Assembly: GCA_947384775.1 (NCBI GenBank)
Contig: CANDIF010000010.1
Span: forward strand, 1 to 48,987
Direction: 5' to 3'
Length of the DNA stretch: 48,987 nt
Source of the DNA: an uncultured Clostridium sp.
GTDB lineage: Bacteria > Bacillota > Clostridia > TANB77 > CAG-508
Made by a program: the position numbers and the translations under genes. A model generated the notes under the pieces. That model worked only from the letters and a program-made list of their open reading frames with translations. It had not been told where the DNA came from and did not search any database. Numbering within the stretch: the stretch's first letter is position 1; the number at the start of each line of letters is the position of its first letter. Shown here one piece after another: positions 32,315 through 40,413 of this stretch.

Positions 32315-34396
32315 TTATATACCTGTTTGCAACATAGAGAATGTTTCTCCCATTGATGATAATCCTATGATAATTAATGGTGCAATTAAATATCCAACGA
32401 AAAGAACTACCATTGGTGCAAATCCTATAACTTTACCTATCATTCCTTTTCTACTTATTAATCTTTGGTTTGATTCTTCTCTTTTTGCTTGGTAATATTC
32501 TCTTTCATTATCTAATTCGTCAAATGCTTCAGAAATTGGTATTTTTTCAACTGCTGATTGCATACTTTCTATTATTCTTTCTAATTGTGGGAATGCTATT
32601 TCATCCTTTAATTGTTCTAGTGCTTCCCATGCTCCTGCTTCATAGTTATTAACACATTTTGTAATTGGTTCTCTAAATATGTTTGAATATCTTTCTATCC
32701 ACTCTAATATCATCTCAACATTTACTCTCTCAATTTTCATTAGCATCAGGATTATTGTTTGATATTCCATTACCTCATTTTCCATTTCAAGTTTTCTTAA
32801 CGTTTTTTGGAACATCAATAACCATACTGGAACACAGTATCCTACATATCCAAATATAAATGATATTAACAATTCAAACCATTTAAATCCTTCTTTATTA
32901 ATTATCCCTAATTTACTGTGGATTTTGTCTGCTGCTATTTCTATTTCTGCATCTGTTGCTTCTGCATAAAATTCTGAATTTTTGCGTATATATGTTTGAA
33001 TTTCTTCTTTTGTTATTTTTTTATTACCTTTTATTTTTTCTATTATTAAATTGTGCGCTTCTGTTACCTGCATTCCTTTTTTCTCTTCTGATTCTGTCAA
33101 AGAGCCGAATGCACTATAATCTGCTGTAGGTTCTGTATATACATAGTTTATTGCTGTTTTATGAGCAAAGCTGAATAAGCACATTGTTAGTATCGCTGTT
33201 GCAATACATATTGCAATTTTATTTACATAGAATGTTTGCATTTTTTGTTTGTATGCAGATTCTTTCATAAGTTTTGTAAGCATTCTATGCTGTTTACTAT
33301 TTTTCTTTGGTATAAATAAATCTATTACTTTCTTTCCTATAGGATTATTATACAATTTCATTTGCCATACTTTATTTGGGTCTTTATATTCATTTTTTAT
33401 AGAACCTGTATCTTTTATTTTCCTTATTAGTATATATGAAAGAAATGTTAACATTAATAATGCAATTTGTACATATAGACCTAATTTTCCATCATAAAAT
33501 TGTTTTGTAAATGAGAAATTACTAATTGACCAATTTTTTAATGGTGATATGAATAAAACTGGTAATATTGCAATTATAGATAAACTTTGGAAAACATAGT
33601 CTAATTTATCTCTTTTTAATATTTCCATTTGCATTTCTTGTGTAATATTATTTAAGTTTTTTAAGTATAGTGATGAACCATTATCTAATGTTCTATCACC
33701 AAATTCTCTTGTTAAATATGATACTCCTGCGAATTCTTTCAAGTAGCTATTTGGTGCAACATCATAATACTTTTCAAGTTCACTTTCTGGATCATCAGAA
33801 ATTAATATTTCATATATTTTTTGTCCTTGTACAGATACCTCTAATTCATCATTTTGTGAAACCTCATATATAGCTTCTTCTACCATGTTATACTCATGGT
33901 AAGCATGTCTTATTTCTGCAAAGAAATCAACTTGTTGTTTTAATAATTTAGTATCTAATTTATCTATACTTCCTGTCATTAATGTTTCTGTTAAAAACAC
34001 TTCCATCAATAGTAATATTATTCTTAGTAGCATATCTCCTTTTGTAAGCATTAATATTATAAATGTTAATGGAATTATTACACATATAGCTTTTGTAATT
34101 ATTTGAGATGCTTGTTTTCTAGTCTTGTATTCATCTTGCATATGTATAATTTCTAGTTTTCTTCTTATTTTCTTCAAGTATCTTTTTATAAATGGTATTT
34201 TATTATATGTGTTGTATAACCTTTGATATATTACATCTGCTGAATAATTTTTGCTTGATGTTCCTTCTCTTAATTGTCTTATCCTTTTTCTATCACCTTT
34301 ATCAAGTGCTTTTCGGATAATCAAATATGCAACTATTATAGCAACAAATCCTCCTCCAGCAATACCCATCAAGTAAAAAATTGCTTGATTATTCAT
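32315..34396 (-). CDS. TadB/TadC-like inner membrane platform protein (long form)
   Basis: 693 residues, about as long as TadB and TadC together. Membrane segments are seen at about 8-27, 105-145, 270-290, 305-330, 390-415, 525-555 and 660-685. Soluble helical stretches between them (TKLLKQQVDFFAEIRHAYHE; AFDELDNEREYYQAKREESN) match the GspF/T2SSF domain plan, with the cytoplasmic domain before the last helix. In the Tad system such proteins couple ATPase movement to subunit assembly. The one long protein replaces the usual separate tadB and tadC; a second copy is not seen. It lies 14 bp after the ATPase gene. Confidence 0.8.
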   Translation of the reverse strand: MNNQAIFYLMGIAGGGFVAIIVAYLIIRKALDKGDRKRIRQLREGTSSKNYSADVIYQRLYNTYNKIPFIKRYLKKIRRKLEIIHMQDEYKTRKQASQIITKAICVIIPLTFIILMLTKGDMLLRIILLLMEVFLTETLMTGSIDKLDTKLLKQQVDFFAEIRHAYHEYNMVEEAIYEVSQNDELEVSVQGQKIYEILISDDPESELEKYYDVAPNSYLKEFAGVSYLTREFGDRTLDNGSSLYLKNLNNITQEMQMEILKRDKLDYVFQSLSIIAILPVLFISPLKNWSISNFSFTKQFYDGKLGLYVQIALLMLTFLSYILIRKIKDTGSIKNEYKDPNKVWQMKLYNNPIGKKVIDLFIPKKNSKQHRMLTKLMKESAYKQKMQTFYVNKIAICIATAILTMCLFSFAHKTAINYVYTEPTADYSAFGSLTESEEKKGMQVTEAHNLIIEKIKGNKKITKEEIQTYIRKNSEFYAEATDAEIEIAADKIHSKLGIINKEGFKWFELLISFIFGYVGYCVPVWLLMFQKTLRKLEMENEVMEYQTIILMLMKIERVNVEMILEWIERYSNIFREPITKCVNNYEAGAWEALEQLKDEIAFPQLERIIESMQSAVEKIPISEAFDELDNEREYYQAKREESNQRLISRKGMIGKVIGFAPMVVLFVGYLIAPLIIIGLSSMGETFSMLQTGI

Positions 34397-34410
34397 TTGG
34401 TTTTCACCTC

Positions 34411-36304
34411 TTAACTTCTAGTTACTTTTTTTGTTGTCTTTCCCCAGTTTCTTTCAATAAATTTGTCAAATTCTACTGCATCTGTTTCATTCATGTTGTT
34501 TCTCATTTCTTTTATATTTTGCTCTGAAAGTTTATTTGTTAGCACATATGCGTCGTTATGATATTCCATTACATTTTGATATTTATACATTTCTCTGTTA
34601 GTAACTTTATGGAAGTATCTTGTTGCATTATCCATGAATTTTTCAATTTTACCTTCCATTGTTTTTTCATTTCTATAATCATATGTATAATCTTCATTAT
34701 CTTCAATTGGAATACATTCTGTTACTCTTTCTATATATCTTCTTCCTCTGAAGTCTTTTACTAAGTGTATATCAAAGTTTAATACACTTACAACCTGCTC
34801 TTCTGCAGTTTTTTCATCAGAGAAAGCTCCTGTTCTTAACATTGAGTTTCTAAGTGCTGTTATTAAGTTTGGAAATGTCTTAGCGTGGTGAGTAAATAAT
34901 GTGAATTTAGATGCAACCTGTGCAGATTGTATCATCCAAGATGCTACGGGGTCTGTTGCAACCTCTCCGGATTATATTAACACTACCATCAGTCTTCTTT
35001 TGAACGTCCAAACATTGTTGTCCTGATATTGTCTCTGTTTCACGCATTGATAGTATATTTCTTGTTGGATAAATTTTTCTTAAGTGCAACTCGAAAGCTG
35101 TTTCTGTGATACGTAAGTTCATTGTATCATATATGTTTTCAATCATACCCATAAGCATTGTTGTCTTACCACAACCTTGTTCTCCTGTAAGTGCTATTAC
35201 TCTGGCACCTTTTACTAGGTATTTTAAAAGGTCTATTGCGTTTTCTTTTCCTTCTACTGTAATTATTTGTTCTAGTGTTGCCCTTTTAACGTCGAACTTT
35301 CTTACGAAGAAAGCCCATGTTTCAGACATACTTGGTCTAACAACAACGACTCTGGAACCATCCTTCATCTCATTAATTTTATAACCATTTGTATCTGACA
35401 ATTGTCCTGGATTATTGTATTTATATATGTTTTGACATACTCTTTTTAGTTCACTTTCTTTTCCAAAAGAAAGGAATGCTAGTCTTATAGATTTACCTTG
35501 GAAGAATATCCAAATACTATCACATGCTCTAGGAACTTTATTTTCAGATATTTGTGATAAGTAGTCTCCATCTGTTTGTGCAACTTGGCTTAAAAAGCTT
35601 TCTGGTAAACCAGATACACCACCAGATACACCATCTATATTCATATCTCTTACTTCATCAATACTACTGTATCCCTTGTAATATTGATATATTCTTTGCG
35701 TTACTACTGATAGTTTATCTGCAAAATCTAATGTAAAATTTTCTTTTTCATATATTTCATCAATTTCTTGTGATGTTATAACATATGAAGGTTTTGAATC
35801 TCCGTCTATATATTTTTCAACTGCTAAATTATATTTTTTTATCATCTGTGTTAAAGATTCGTAGCCAAAATCTTTCTTGTACATATGCATTATTATATCA
35901 AACTTATCCTGTGCTGTAAGTAGTGATGGTATATCAAAAGAAATTGCCTTTGATATATTAATTTCATTTACACCATATTCTTTATATAATAAATCATATA
36001 TTAATTCTTTAACATATTTCTTATCATTAACATCTCCATATGTACAGCCTTTTAAGGCTTTTCTTAATTCATACTTTTTAGCTTTTCTTCTTTTTAATTC
36101 TTCTTCTGATAATCCTATATCATATAAGTTTACTTTTGTTATTTCATCTAATCTATTTTTTATAAAATCCATCATAGCATCTATTGTATATGATTTTTCA
36201 TCAACTACTTTTTCTTCGACTTCTGCATTTTTATTTTTTCTTACTGCATATACAATTAATATTGCTGCTACGGCTATAACTCCAAGCATTAAAACTATAT
36301 TCAT
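34411..36304 (-). pseudogene. CpaF/TadA-like secretion ATPase, split by a one-base frameshift
   Basis: Two frames are joined: 34907-36304 (465 residues) and 34411-34935 (174). The first has Walker A GEQGCGKTT (about 374) and the Arg-finger/ASP-box region MRETETISGQQCLDVQKK, then leaves the family at NII; read +1, the sequence continues GEVATDPVASWMIQSAQVAS, exactly the CpaF continuation. The switch is at TCCGG, 34967-34971; removing one base gives one 630-residue frame (1893 bp). Either an extra base in the assembly, a true mutation, or recoding. Unlike usual soluble CpaF, the protein starts with a membrane helix (MNIVLMLGVIAVAAILIVYA). The gene lies 28 bp behind the MinD-like gene. Confidence 0.85.
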
Positions 36305-36332
36305 TGTTCAGGATTCCTCCTTCTTTCTTCAT

Positions 36333-37151
36333 TTAAGTTTGCATTTGAGCTTGCATTTGCAATTCTTTTAGTCTATAAATCATCTTTTCTGAAAACTCTT
36401 CCATTGAATTTATAAGATTTGCTTGTGGATGTGTTGGCTTTAGTTTTCTGTATTGTGTAAAGAAGTCGGCTAAGCCTCCTTCATTAGCGCTTTCAAAAAA
36501 TAAGGTATTATACGGTATTCCTACTACATCTCTTAGTCTATATGTTCTTTCAACATTTTTAGCATTGAACTTAGAGTTTTTATCATATTTTCCCATTAAA
36601 AACATAGCATTGTTTTTGTTTAATAAACTATTCGTTTGTTGGATATTTACAAGTTCTTTAATTATCTTTTCTCTTTGTGTTATATTAACTACAACTAAAT
36701 TTGACTCTCCAATCATTTCTTGTACAAATGGTTCTTCTATACTTCCTTCTAAATCCACAAAAACCAAATCATATGCTTTTTTTGCTATTTTCACAATATT
36801 TTTCATATATGTTTTTTGTTTATCATATGTGTCTTGTAAAATATTTCCATCTGTCAATACTTCTAATCTGTCTTTAAAAACTGCCCTAGTATAATTTGTG
36901 ATTACTTCTGGTGTTGCTTTATTACTTGATATTGCTTTTATCAATCCTGTTATACCTGTTTCTAAGTCTGTTTGTTTCATACTTGTAGTTTGTTTCCAGA
37001 AACATTCTTCCAAGCTTGAATCATTATATTTTGTGTTTATCAATAGGATTTTGTAATTGTGTTCTACCGTTAGTTGTGTTGCAATTCCTGCCATTGATGT
37101 TGTTTGAGCTGTCTCTACTTTGCCATTTCCCCAAAATGTTATAACAGACAT
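36333..37151 (-). CDS. MinD/CpaE (TadZ)-like protein with degenerate Walker A
   Basis: 272 residues with a ParA/MinD-like fold: strand-loop ITFWGNGKVETAQTTSMAGI at the N terminus occupies the place of the deviant Walker A (KGGxGKT) but lacks the usual signature lysines and glycines. YDLVFVDLEGSIEEPFVQEM matches Walker B and following switch region, NLVVVNITQRE the later strand. TadZ proteins guide the Tad apparatus to a cell pole; many have weak ATPase sites. The tail is Gln/Met-rich (KELQMQAQMQT). It is encoded between the other MinD-like gene and the ATPase gene. Confidence 0.75.
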   Translation of the reverse strand: MSVITFWGNGKVETAQTTSMAGIATQLTVEHNYKILLINTKYNDSSLEECFWKQTTSMKQTDLETGITGLIKAISSNKATPEVITNYTRAVFKDRLEVLTDGNILQDTYDKQKTYMKNIVKIAKKAYDLVFVDLEGSIEEPFVQEMIGESNLVVVNITQREKIIKELVNIQQTNSLLNKNNAMFLMGKYDKNSKFNAKNVERTYRLRDVVGIPYNTLFFESANEGGLADFFTQYRKLKPTHPQANLINSMEEFSEKMIYRLKELQMQAQMQT

Positions 37152-37175
37152 CTTTTTTCTCCTCTCTATCTTATG

Positions 37176-37853
37176 TTATATATTTTTAAACATTTTCTTT
37201 ACTGTTCCACCTTTGATTTCTGGTGCTATTTCTTCAACTAATTGCATTAATCCATCTTTATATTGTAGGCTTAATTCTCTAAAGCTTATTCTTGCAGATC
37301 TTTGATTTTCTATAATAATAGATTCATCACCTTCATCAAAAGGAAAATATATCTTTCCTTTTGTCCATTCAATTGCATAGTAGAATGATAAAAAGTTCAA
37401 ATATTCTTCTTCTGTTTTCTCCATATGTTTAGAGAATAATATCTTTGACATTTGTATTTTTTCTTCATTTTTTCCTACTATCTCTAATCCTCTTCTTAAT
37501 GAATAATCATCAAAACCTGTAACAAAATAGTTTGCATCGTTGTTCTTTATATCTAAATCTTTTATTTTTTCATTTTGGTCGATATCCATTAATATATAAT
37601 CATAATCTAATTCTTGAACACCTGCATAATGTTTAATTTCATCAATTGTTTCGAATCCTATTGCAACATCTATTCCTTCATGCGAAGTTATATAACATTT
37701 GCTTGGAGATATTGCAGGTATAGTATATCTTGATTTTTGTAATATTGTTGTATCTATTACTAACACTTTAAATCCAGATTCCACAAAAATTTTTGAGAGA
37801 TATATTAACATGTTAGTTTTATCATATGCTCCTATAAAACCTATCTTTTTCAA
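37176..37853 (-). CDS. MinD/TadZ-like protein without a P-loop
   Basis: 225 residues; begins KKIGFIGAYDKTNMLIYLSK, again a strand-loop-helix in the place of a Walker A, but with no glycine-lysine motif. YDYILMDIDQNEKIKDLD fits the Walker B strand. The C-terminal half is helical (ISFRELSLQYKDGLMQLVEE). The start is TTG at 37853, eight bases after GGAGG; no ATG fits. It is 24 bp before the second MinD-like gene. Both are probably paired localisation or regulatory subunits; this is inferred from position. Confidence 0.7.
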   Translation of the reverse strand: MKKIGFIGAYDKTNMLIYLSKIFVESGFKVLVIDTTILQKSRYTIPAISPSKCYITSHEGIDVAIGFETIDEIKHYAGVQELDYDYILMDIDQNEKIKDLDIKNNDANYFVTGFDDYSLRRGLEIVGKNEEKIQMSKILFSKHMEKTEEEYLNFLSFYYAIEWTKGKIYFPFDEGDESIIIENQRSARISFRELSLQYKDGLMQLVEEIAPEIKGGTVKKMFKNI

Positions 37854-37893
37854 GTTTTTTCCTCCCTATGTATCTTCTTTTTGTTTAAACTTA

Positions 37894-38826
37894 TTAATAT
37901 CCTGACATTCCTGATAAGTATTCTTCTCTTGCTGTTCTTGCTGCTTCTATTTGTTTTTGTACTCCTGCTTCTATATTTAAATCTTTTGCTTCTTCGTATC
38001 TTTGTGCTATTTCATTAATATTATTTCTGAATTCACCATTTTTTGAATATCTCGCATTGAAGTTTTCTTTTGCTTCTTTTAAAATATTTGGATTATTTAC
38101 TAATAGCGTTGCAGCTTGTGCTGTAGGCATATATGTTGCTGTAATTTCCCCATGATCTTCAGGAACTACTTCTGATGAATATTTAGCTACATAAAGATTT
38201 GTTGATGGCATTATATATGCTTCAATAATAGCACTGTTCATCATTATTATTTCTTCTTCTGTTAATAATAATGTAATTGTATTTCCATTTATTTCTTGTA
38301 CTTGTTTATTTACTACAACAGCTAAATCTTGTCCATTCGCAAATGCTACTCTGACATCTATAGTATCTCCAAATTCAAGCATTGTTGGAAGTGTTATCAT
38401 GTTATATTCTACTAATCTCCATGATTTATCAACATCTTTCATTGTTGTTAATACTGAGCTACTCAAAATTGTTCCTGCATCTAGATTAATTTTTGCTATA
38501 TTTTCTTCTCCTAATCCTATGTCTACATTTTTTTGTAATCTTTCGTCATATTTTTCAGCTAATTTTTTATCAGAAGGAAGGCTTGTAACTGGCAAAGTTA
38601 CTTTTTGTAACATTGGACCAGTAATTTCATTTCCTGATTTTACACTTGATTTTAACTGATATACTGTTGCATATTGAATTCCTTCTTCTGCTTTCTTTTT
38701 ATTTAACATTGGTTTTACTATAACCATAAATAGTAGCATTCCTATTAATAAAGCCACTAATAACATTATAAACATTCCTAAAAGAAATGAATTTTTTACT
38801 TTTCTTTGCATTGGGTTTGATGACAT
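37894..38826 (-). CDS. CpaB/RcpC-like SAF-domain protein, first gene of the Tad-like operon
   Basis: 310 residues. A membrane helix at 14-36 (FLLGMFIMLLVALLIGMLLF) is followed by a SAF/CpaB domain: VYQLKSSVKSGNEITGPMLQ and AKINLDAGTILSSSVLTT are the characteristic 'antifreeze-like' segments, and FGDTIDVRVAFANGQDLAVV the pilus-assembly CpaB strand. The C terminus is a charged helix. In Gram-negative Tad systems CpaB works with the secretin; here, with no secretin and a single membrane, it may act as a cell-wall or assembly scaffold. It follows GGAGG and a well-placed promoter. Confidence 0.85.
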   Translation of the reverse strand: MSSNPMQRKVKNSFLLGMFIMLLVALLIGMLLFMVIVKPMLNKKKAEEGIQYATVYQLKSSVKSGNEITGPMLQKVTLPVTSLPSDKKLAEKYDERLQKNVDIGLGEENIAKINLDAGTILSSSVLTTMKDVDKSWRLVEYNMITLPTMLEFGDTIDVRVAFANGQDLAVVVNKQVQEINGNTITLLLTEEEIIMMNSAIIEAYIMPSTNLYVAKYSSEVVPEDHGEITATYMPTAQAATLLVNNPNILKEAKENFNARYSKNGEFRNNINEIAQRYEEAKDLNIEAGVQKQIEAARTAREEYLSGMSGY

Positions 38827-38863
38827 AACGCAACTCCTCCTATTATCATTTTATTTATTTTTT

Positions 38864-38892
38864 ATTTTACAACAAAATTTTCAAAAAAACAA
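38864..38892 (-). promoter_or_regulatory. Promoter of the Tad-like operon
   Basis: On minus: TTGTTT (38892-38887), a 17-bp spacer and TAAAAT (38869-38864), 38 bp before the cpaB-like start codon. Confidence 0.65.
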
Positions 38893-38906
38893 CACTTTTC
38901 TGAATT

Positions 38907-38937
38907 TGTAATATGATTGTAATATTCCTGTAATATT
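38907..38937. repeat. Three direct repeats of TGTAATAT at exact 11-bp spacing
   Basis: TGTAATAT begins at 38907, 38918 and 38929; the second and third copies extend to TGTAATATT. One helical turn separates each. The array is 15-45 bp upstream of the -35 box of the Tad-like operon, the position of an activator site, and between it and the divergent SASP gene. Confidence 0.8.
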
Positions 38938-38959
38938 GCGTTTTTTGTAAAAAATTTCT

Positions 38960-38989
38960 AGTTTATTTTTCAGAATTTTGCACATTCTA
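38960..38989 (+). promoter_or_regulatory. Possible sigma-G-type promoter of the SASP gene
   Basis: CATTCTA (38983-38989) fits the CATnnTA -10 of forespore sigma-G promoters; the -35 (AGTTTA at 38960) is weak. An alternative near 39006-39034 is excluded because transcription would begin at the ribosome binding site. Confidence 0.3.
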
Positions 38990-39046
38990 AATATTGAAAA
39001 AGCTTTGAATTGCTTTTCAAGATAATTTCATATTCTAGGAGGTGAA

Positions 39047-39259
39047 ATGAAAATGGCAAACTCAAACTCAAACAGAACATTAGTACCAGAAGCTAAAGAC
39101 TCTTTAAATCAGTTCAAATATGAAGTAGCAAACGAAGTTGGTGTTAACTTAAAGAACGGATATAATGGTGATATATCTGCAAAAGACGCTGGAAGAATCG
39201 GTGGTAACATGGTAAAAAAAATGATTCAAAAAGCTGAAAGTCAAATGTTAAGCAAATAA
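39047..39259 (+). CDS. Alpha/beta-type small acid-soluble spore protein
   Basis: A 70-residue DNA-binding protein that protects spore DNA. It has the family pattern LNQFKYEVANEVGVNL, which includes the germination-protease recognition region, and the C-terminal GRIGGNMVKKMIQKAE. It starts after AGGAGGTG; MKMA or MANS (39053) could be the start. It is divergent from the Tad-like operon and ends at a strong bidirectional terminator. Its presence shows that the host forms endospores. Confidence 0.95.
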   Translation: MKMANSNSNRTLVPEAKDSLNQFKYEVANEVGVNLKNGYNGDISAKDAGRIGGNMVKKMIQKAESQMLSK

Positions 39260-39272
39260 TTGAATTTATTGT

Positions 39273-39327
39273 AAAATATAAAACTCCCTTATAGTAATTT
39301 ACATACTATAACGGAGTTTTATATTTT
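39273..39327 (+). terminator. Strong bidirectional terminator between SASP and the pilin-like gene
   Basis: AAAATATAAAACTCC (39273-39287) pairs perfectly with GGAGTTTTATATTTT (39313-39327), with an inner TTATAGTA/TACTATAA stem. It serves two convergent genes. Confidence 0.85.
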
Positions 39328-39339
39328 ATAGTTTTATTC

Positions 39340-39909
39340 TTAAATTCCTAACACAGAATAATTTCTTTCTGCATTATATATTAAATTTCCTTTTTCTGTT
39401 TTTACATTTATTTCAAAGTTTTGCCCATTAAATGTGCCTGTTAAAAGTCCCTGTGCTCTAAGTTCATTTATTCCAATCCATGTAACTGTAGTTACATTAA
39501 CTTCTATAAGTCCTTGAAGATTATTTACTGTGTATTCTCCAAACTTATTTGCATACTTTGTTATATACTTCTCTACATCAAAATATATATTATCCTTTAA
39601 AATGTAATTTTTATCTGCTGAGCACTTATAAATTTTTCCATTTACTACTATTTCTTTGTTAGAACCAATACTAAGTAATTGATCTGCATTTGTTATTGGT
39701 ACACTCTCTGTCTCTGTTGCAAAATAATTTTGATATATTGCTTCCCTGTTATTCATTTTCTTTCCGTATAAATCCGCTGTTTCTTTTTTTATTTCTGCTT
39801 GTGATTGCATTCTATTTTGAATTATAACAAATGAACTTAGCAAAAATGCAAGCATAAAAATTACTGTTCCAAGTGTTACTAATGCTATTGCTCCTCTTTG
39901 ATTTTTCAT
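39340..39909 (-). CDS. Pseudopilin-like membrane protein
   Basis: 189 residues. The N terminus MKNQRGAIALVTLGTVIFML has the short basic head, Gly, and long hydrophobic helix of TadE/PilX-type minor pilins (Gln-Arg-Gly before the helix could be a prepilin peptidase site, but Glu at mature position 5 is absent: it is Val). The soluble domain has IVVNGKIYKCSADKNYILK and VTTVTWIGINELRAQGLLTG. It is 21 bp behind dut on minus and is separated from the Tad-like operon by the SASP gene. It could feed the same filament; unproven. Confidence 0.75.
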   Translation of the reverse strand: MKNQRGAIALVTLGTVIFMLAFLLSSFVIIQNRMQSQAEIKKETADLYGKKMNNREAIYQNYFATETESVPITNADQLLSIGSNKEIVVNGKIYKCSADKNYILKDNIYFDVEKYITKYANKFGEYTVNNLQGLIEVNVTTVTWIGINELRAQGLLTGTFNGQNFEINVKTEKGNLIYNAERNYSVLGI

Positions 39910-39930
39910 TTGTTTACCCCTCTTTCATTT

Positions 39931-40392
39931 TTATTCACTTGTTGAACCAAATCCACCTGTTCTCTCTGCTGTAGCATTATCATCATCTATTGTTAAAAAT
40001 TTTTGAAATATTCCTTGTCCTATGGCATCACCTTTTTTAATCTGAACATCCTCTTCTTTTATGTTATAGAATGAAAACATTATATGTCCGTCATTATCTG
40101 GATTTCCGTAGTAGTCACTATCTATTACTCCTATACTATTTGCCATTACTAGTCCTTTTTTACCTGGATTAGAACTTCTATTAGCTAATATCAAAACTTC
40201 GTCTTCTTTCATATATGCTTTTATCCCTGTTTTTACTAAAGTCGGCTTTGCACCTTTCTTAAAGCTTGGTATAATTGTATCTTCAGCAGCTTCAAAATCG
40301 TATCCCGCTGAACATCTAGTTTTTCTTAATGGCAAATTAATATTACAATTTTCAAATCCCTTTGCTATTTCAAATCCTCTTTGTCTATCCAT
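39931..40392 (-). CDS. dut: dUTP diphosphatase (dUTPase)
   Basis: Hydrolyses dUTP to dUMP, keeping uracil out of DNA. The 153-residue protein contains the trimeric dUTPase motifs: AGYDFEAAEDT (motif 1), ANRSSNPGKKGLVMAN (2), GVIDSDYYGNPDNDG (3), KGDAIGQGIFQKF (4) and the P-loop-like RTGGFGSTSE (5) at the C terminus. The start follows GGAA, 21 bp downstream of hisS. Confidence 0.95.
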   Translation of the reverse strand: MDRQRGFEIAKGFENCNINLPLRKTRCSAGYDFEAAEDTIIPSFKKGAKPTLVKTGIKAYMKEDEVLILANRSSNPGKKGLVMANSIGVIDSDYYGNPDNDGHIMFSFYNIKEEDVQIKKGDAIGQGIFQKFLTIDDDNATAERTGGFGSTSE

Positions 40393-40413
40393 TTTTCACA
40401 TTCCTTCCAATAT

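Noticed and set aside
34907..34975. Programmed frameshifting in cpaF as the main explanation
   Set aside because: No stimulator such as an internal Shine-Dalgarno or pseudoknot with slippery codons is evident; a single-base error or mutation is simpler.
38907..38937. Start of a CRISPR-like array
   Set aside because: Units of 11 bp with 2-3 base gaps are far too short; a binding site is a better reading.
39006..39034. Sigma-G promoter TGAATT-17-CATATT for the SASP gene
   Set aside because: Transcription would begin inside the ribosome binding site.
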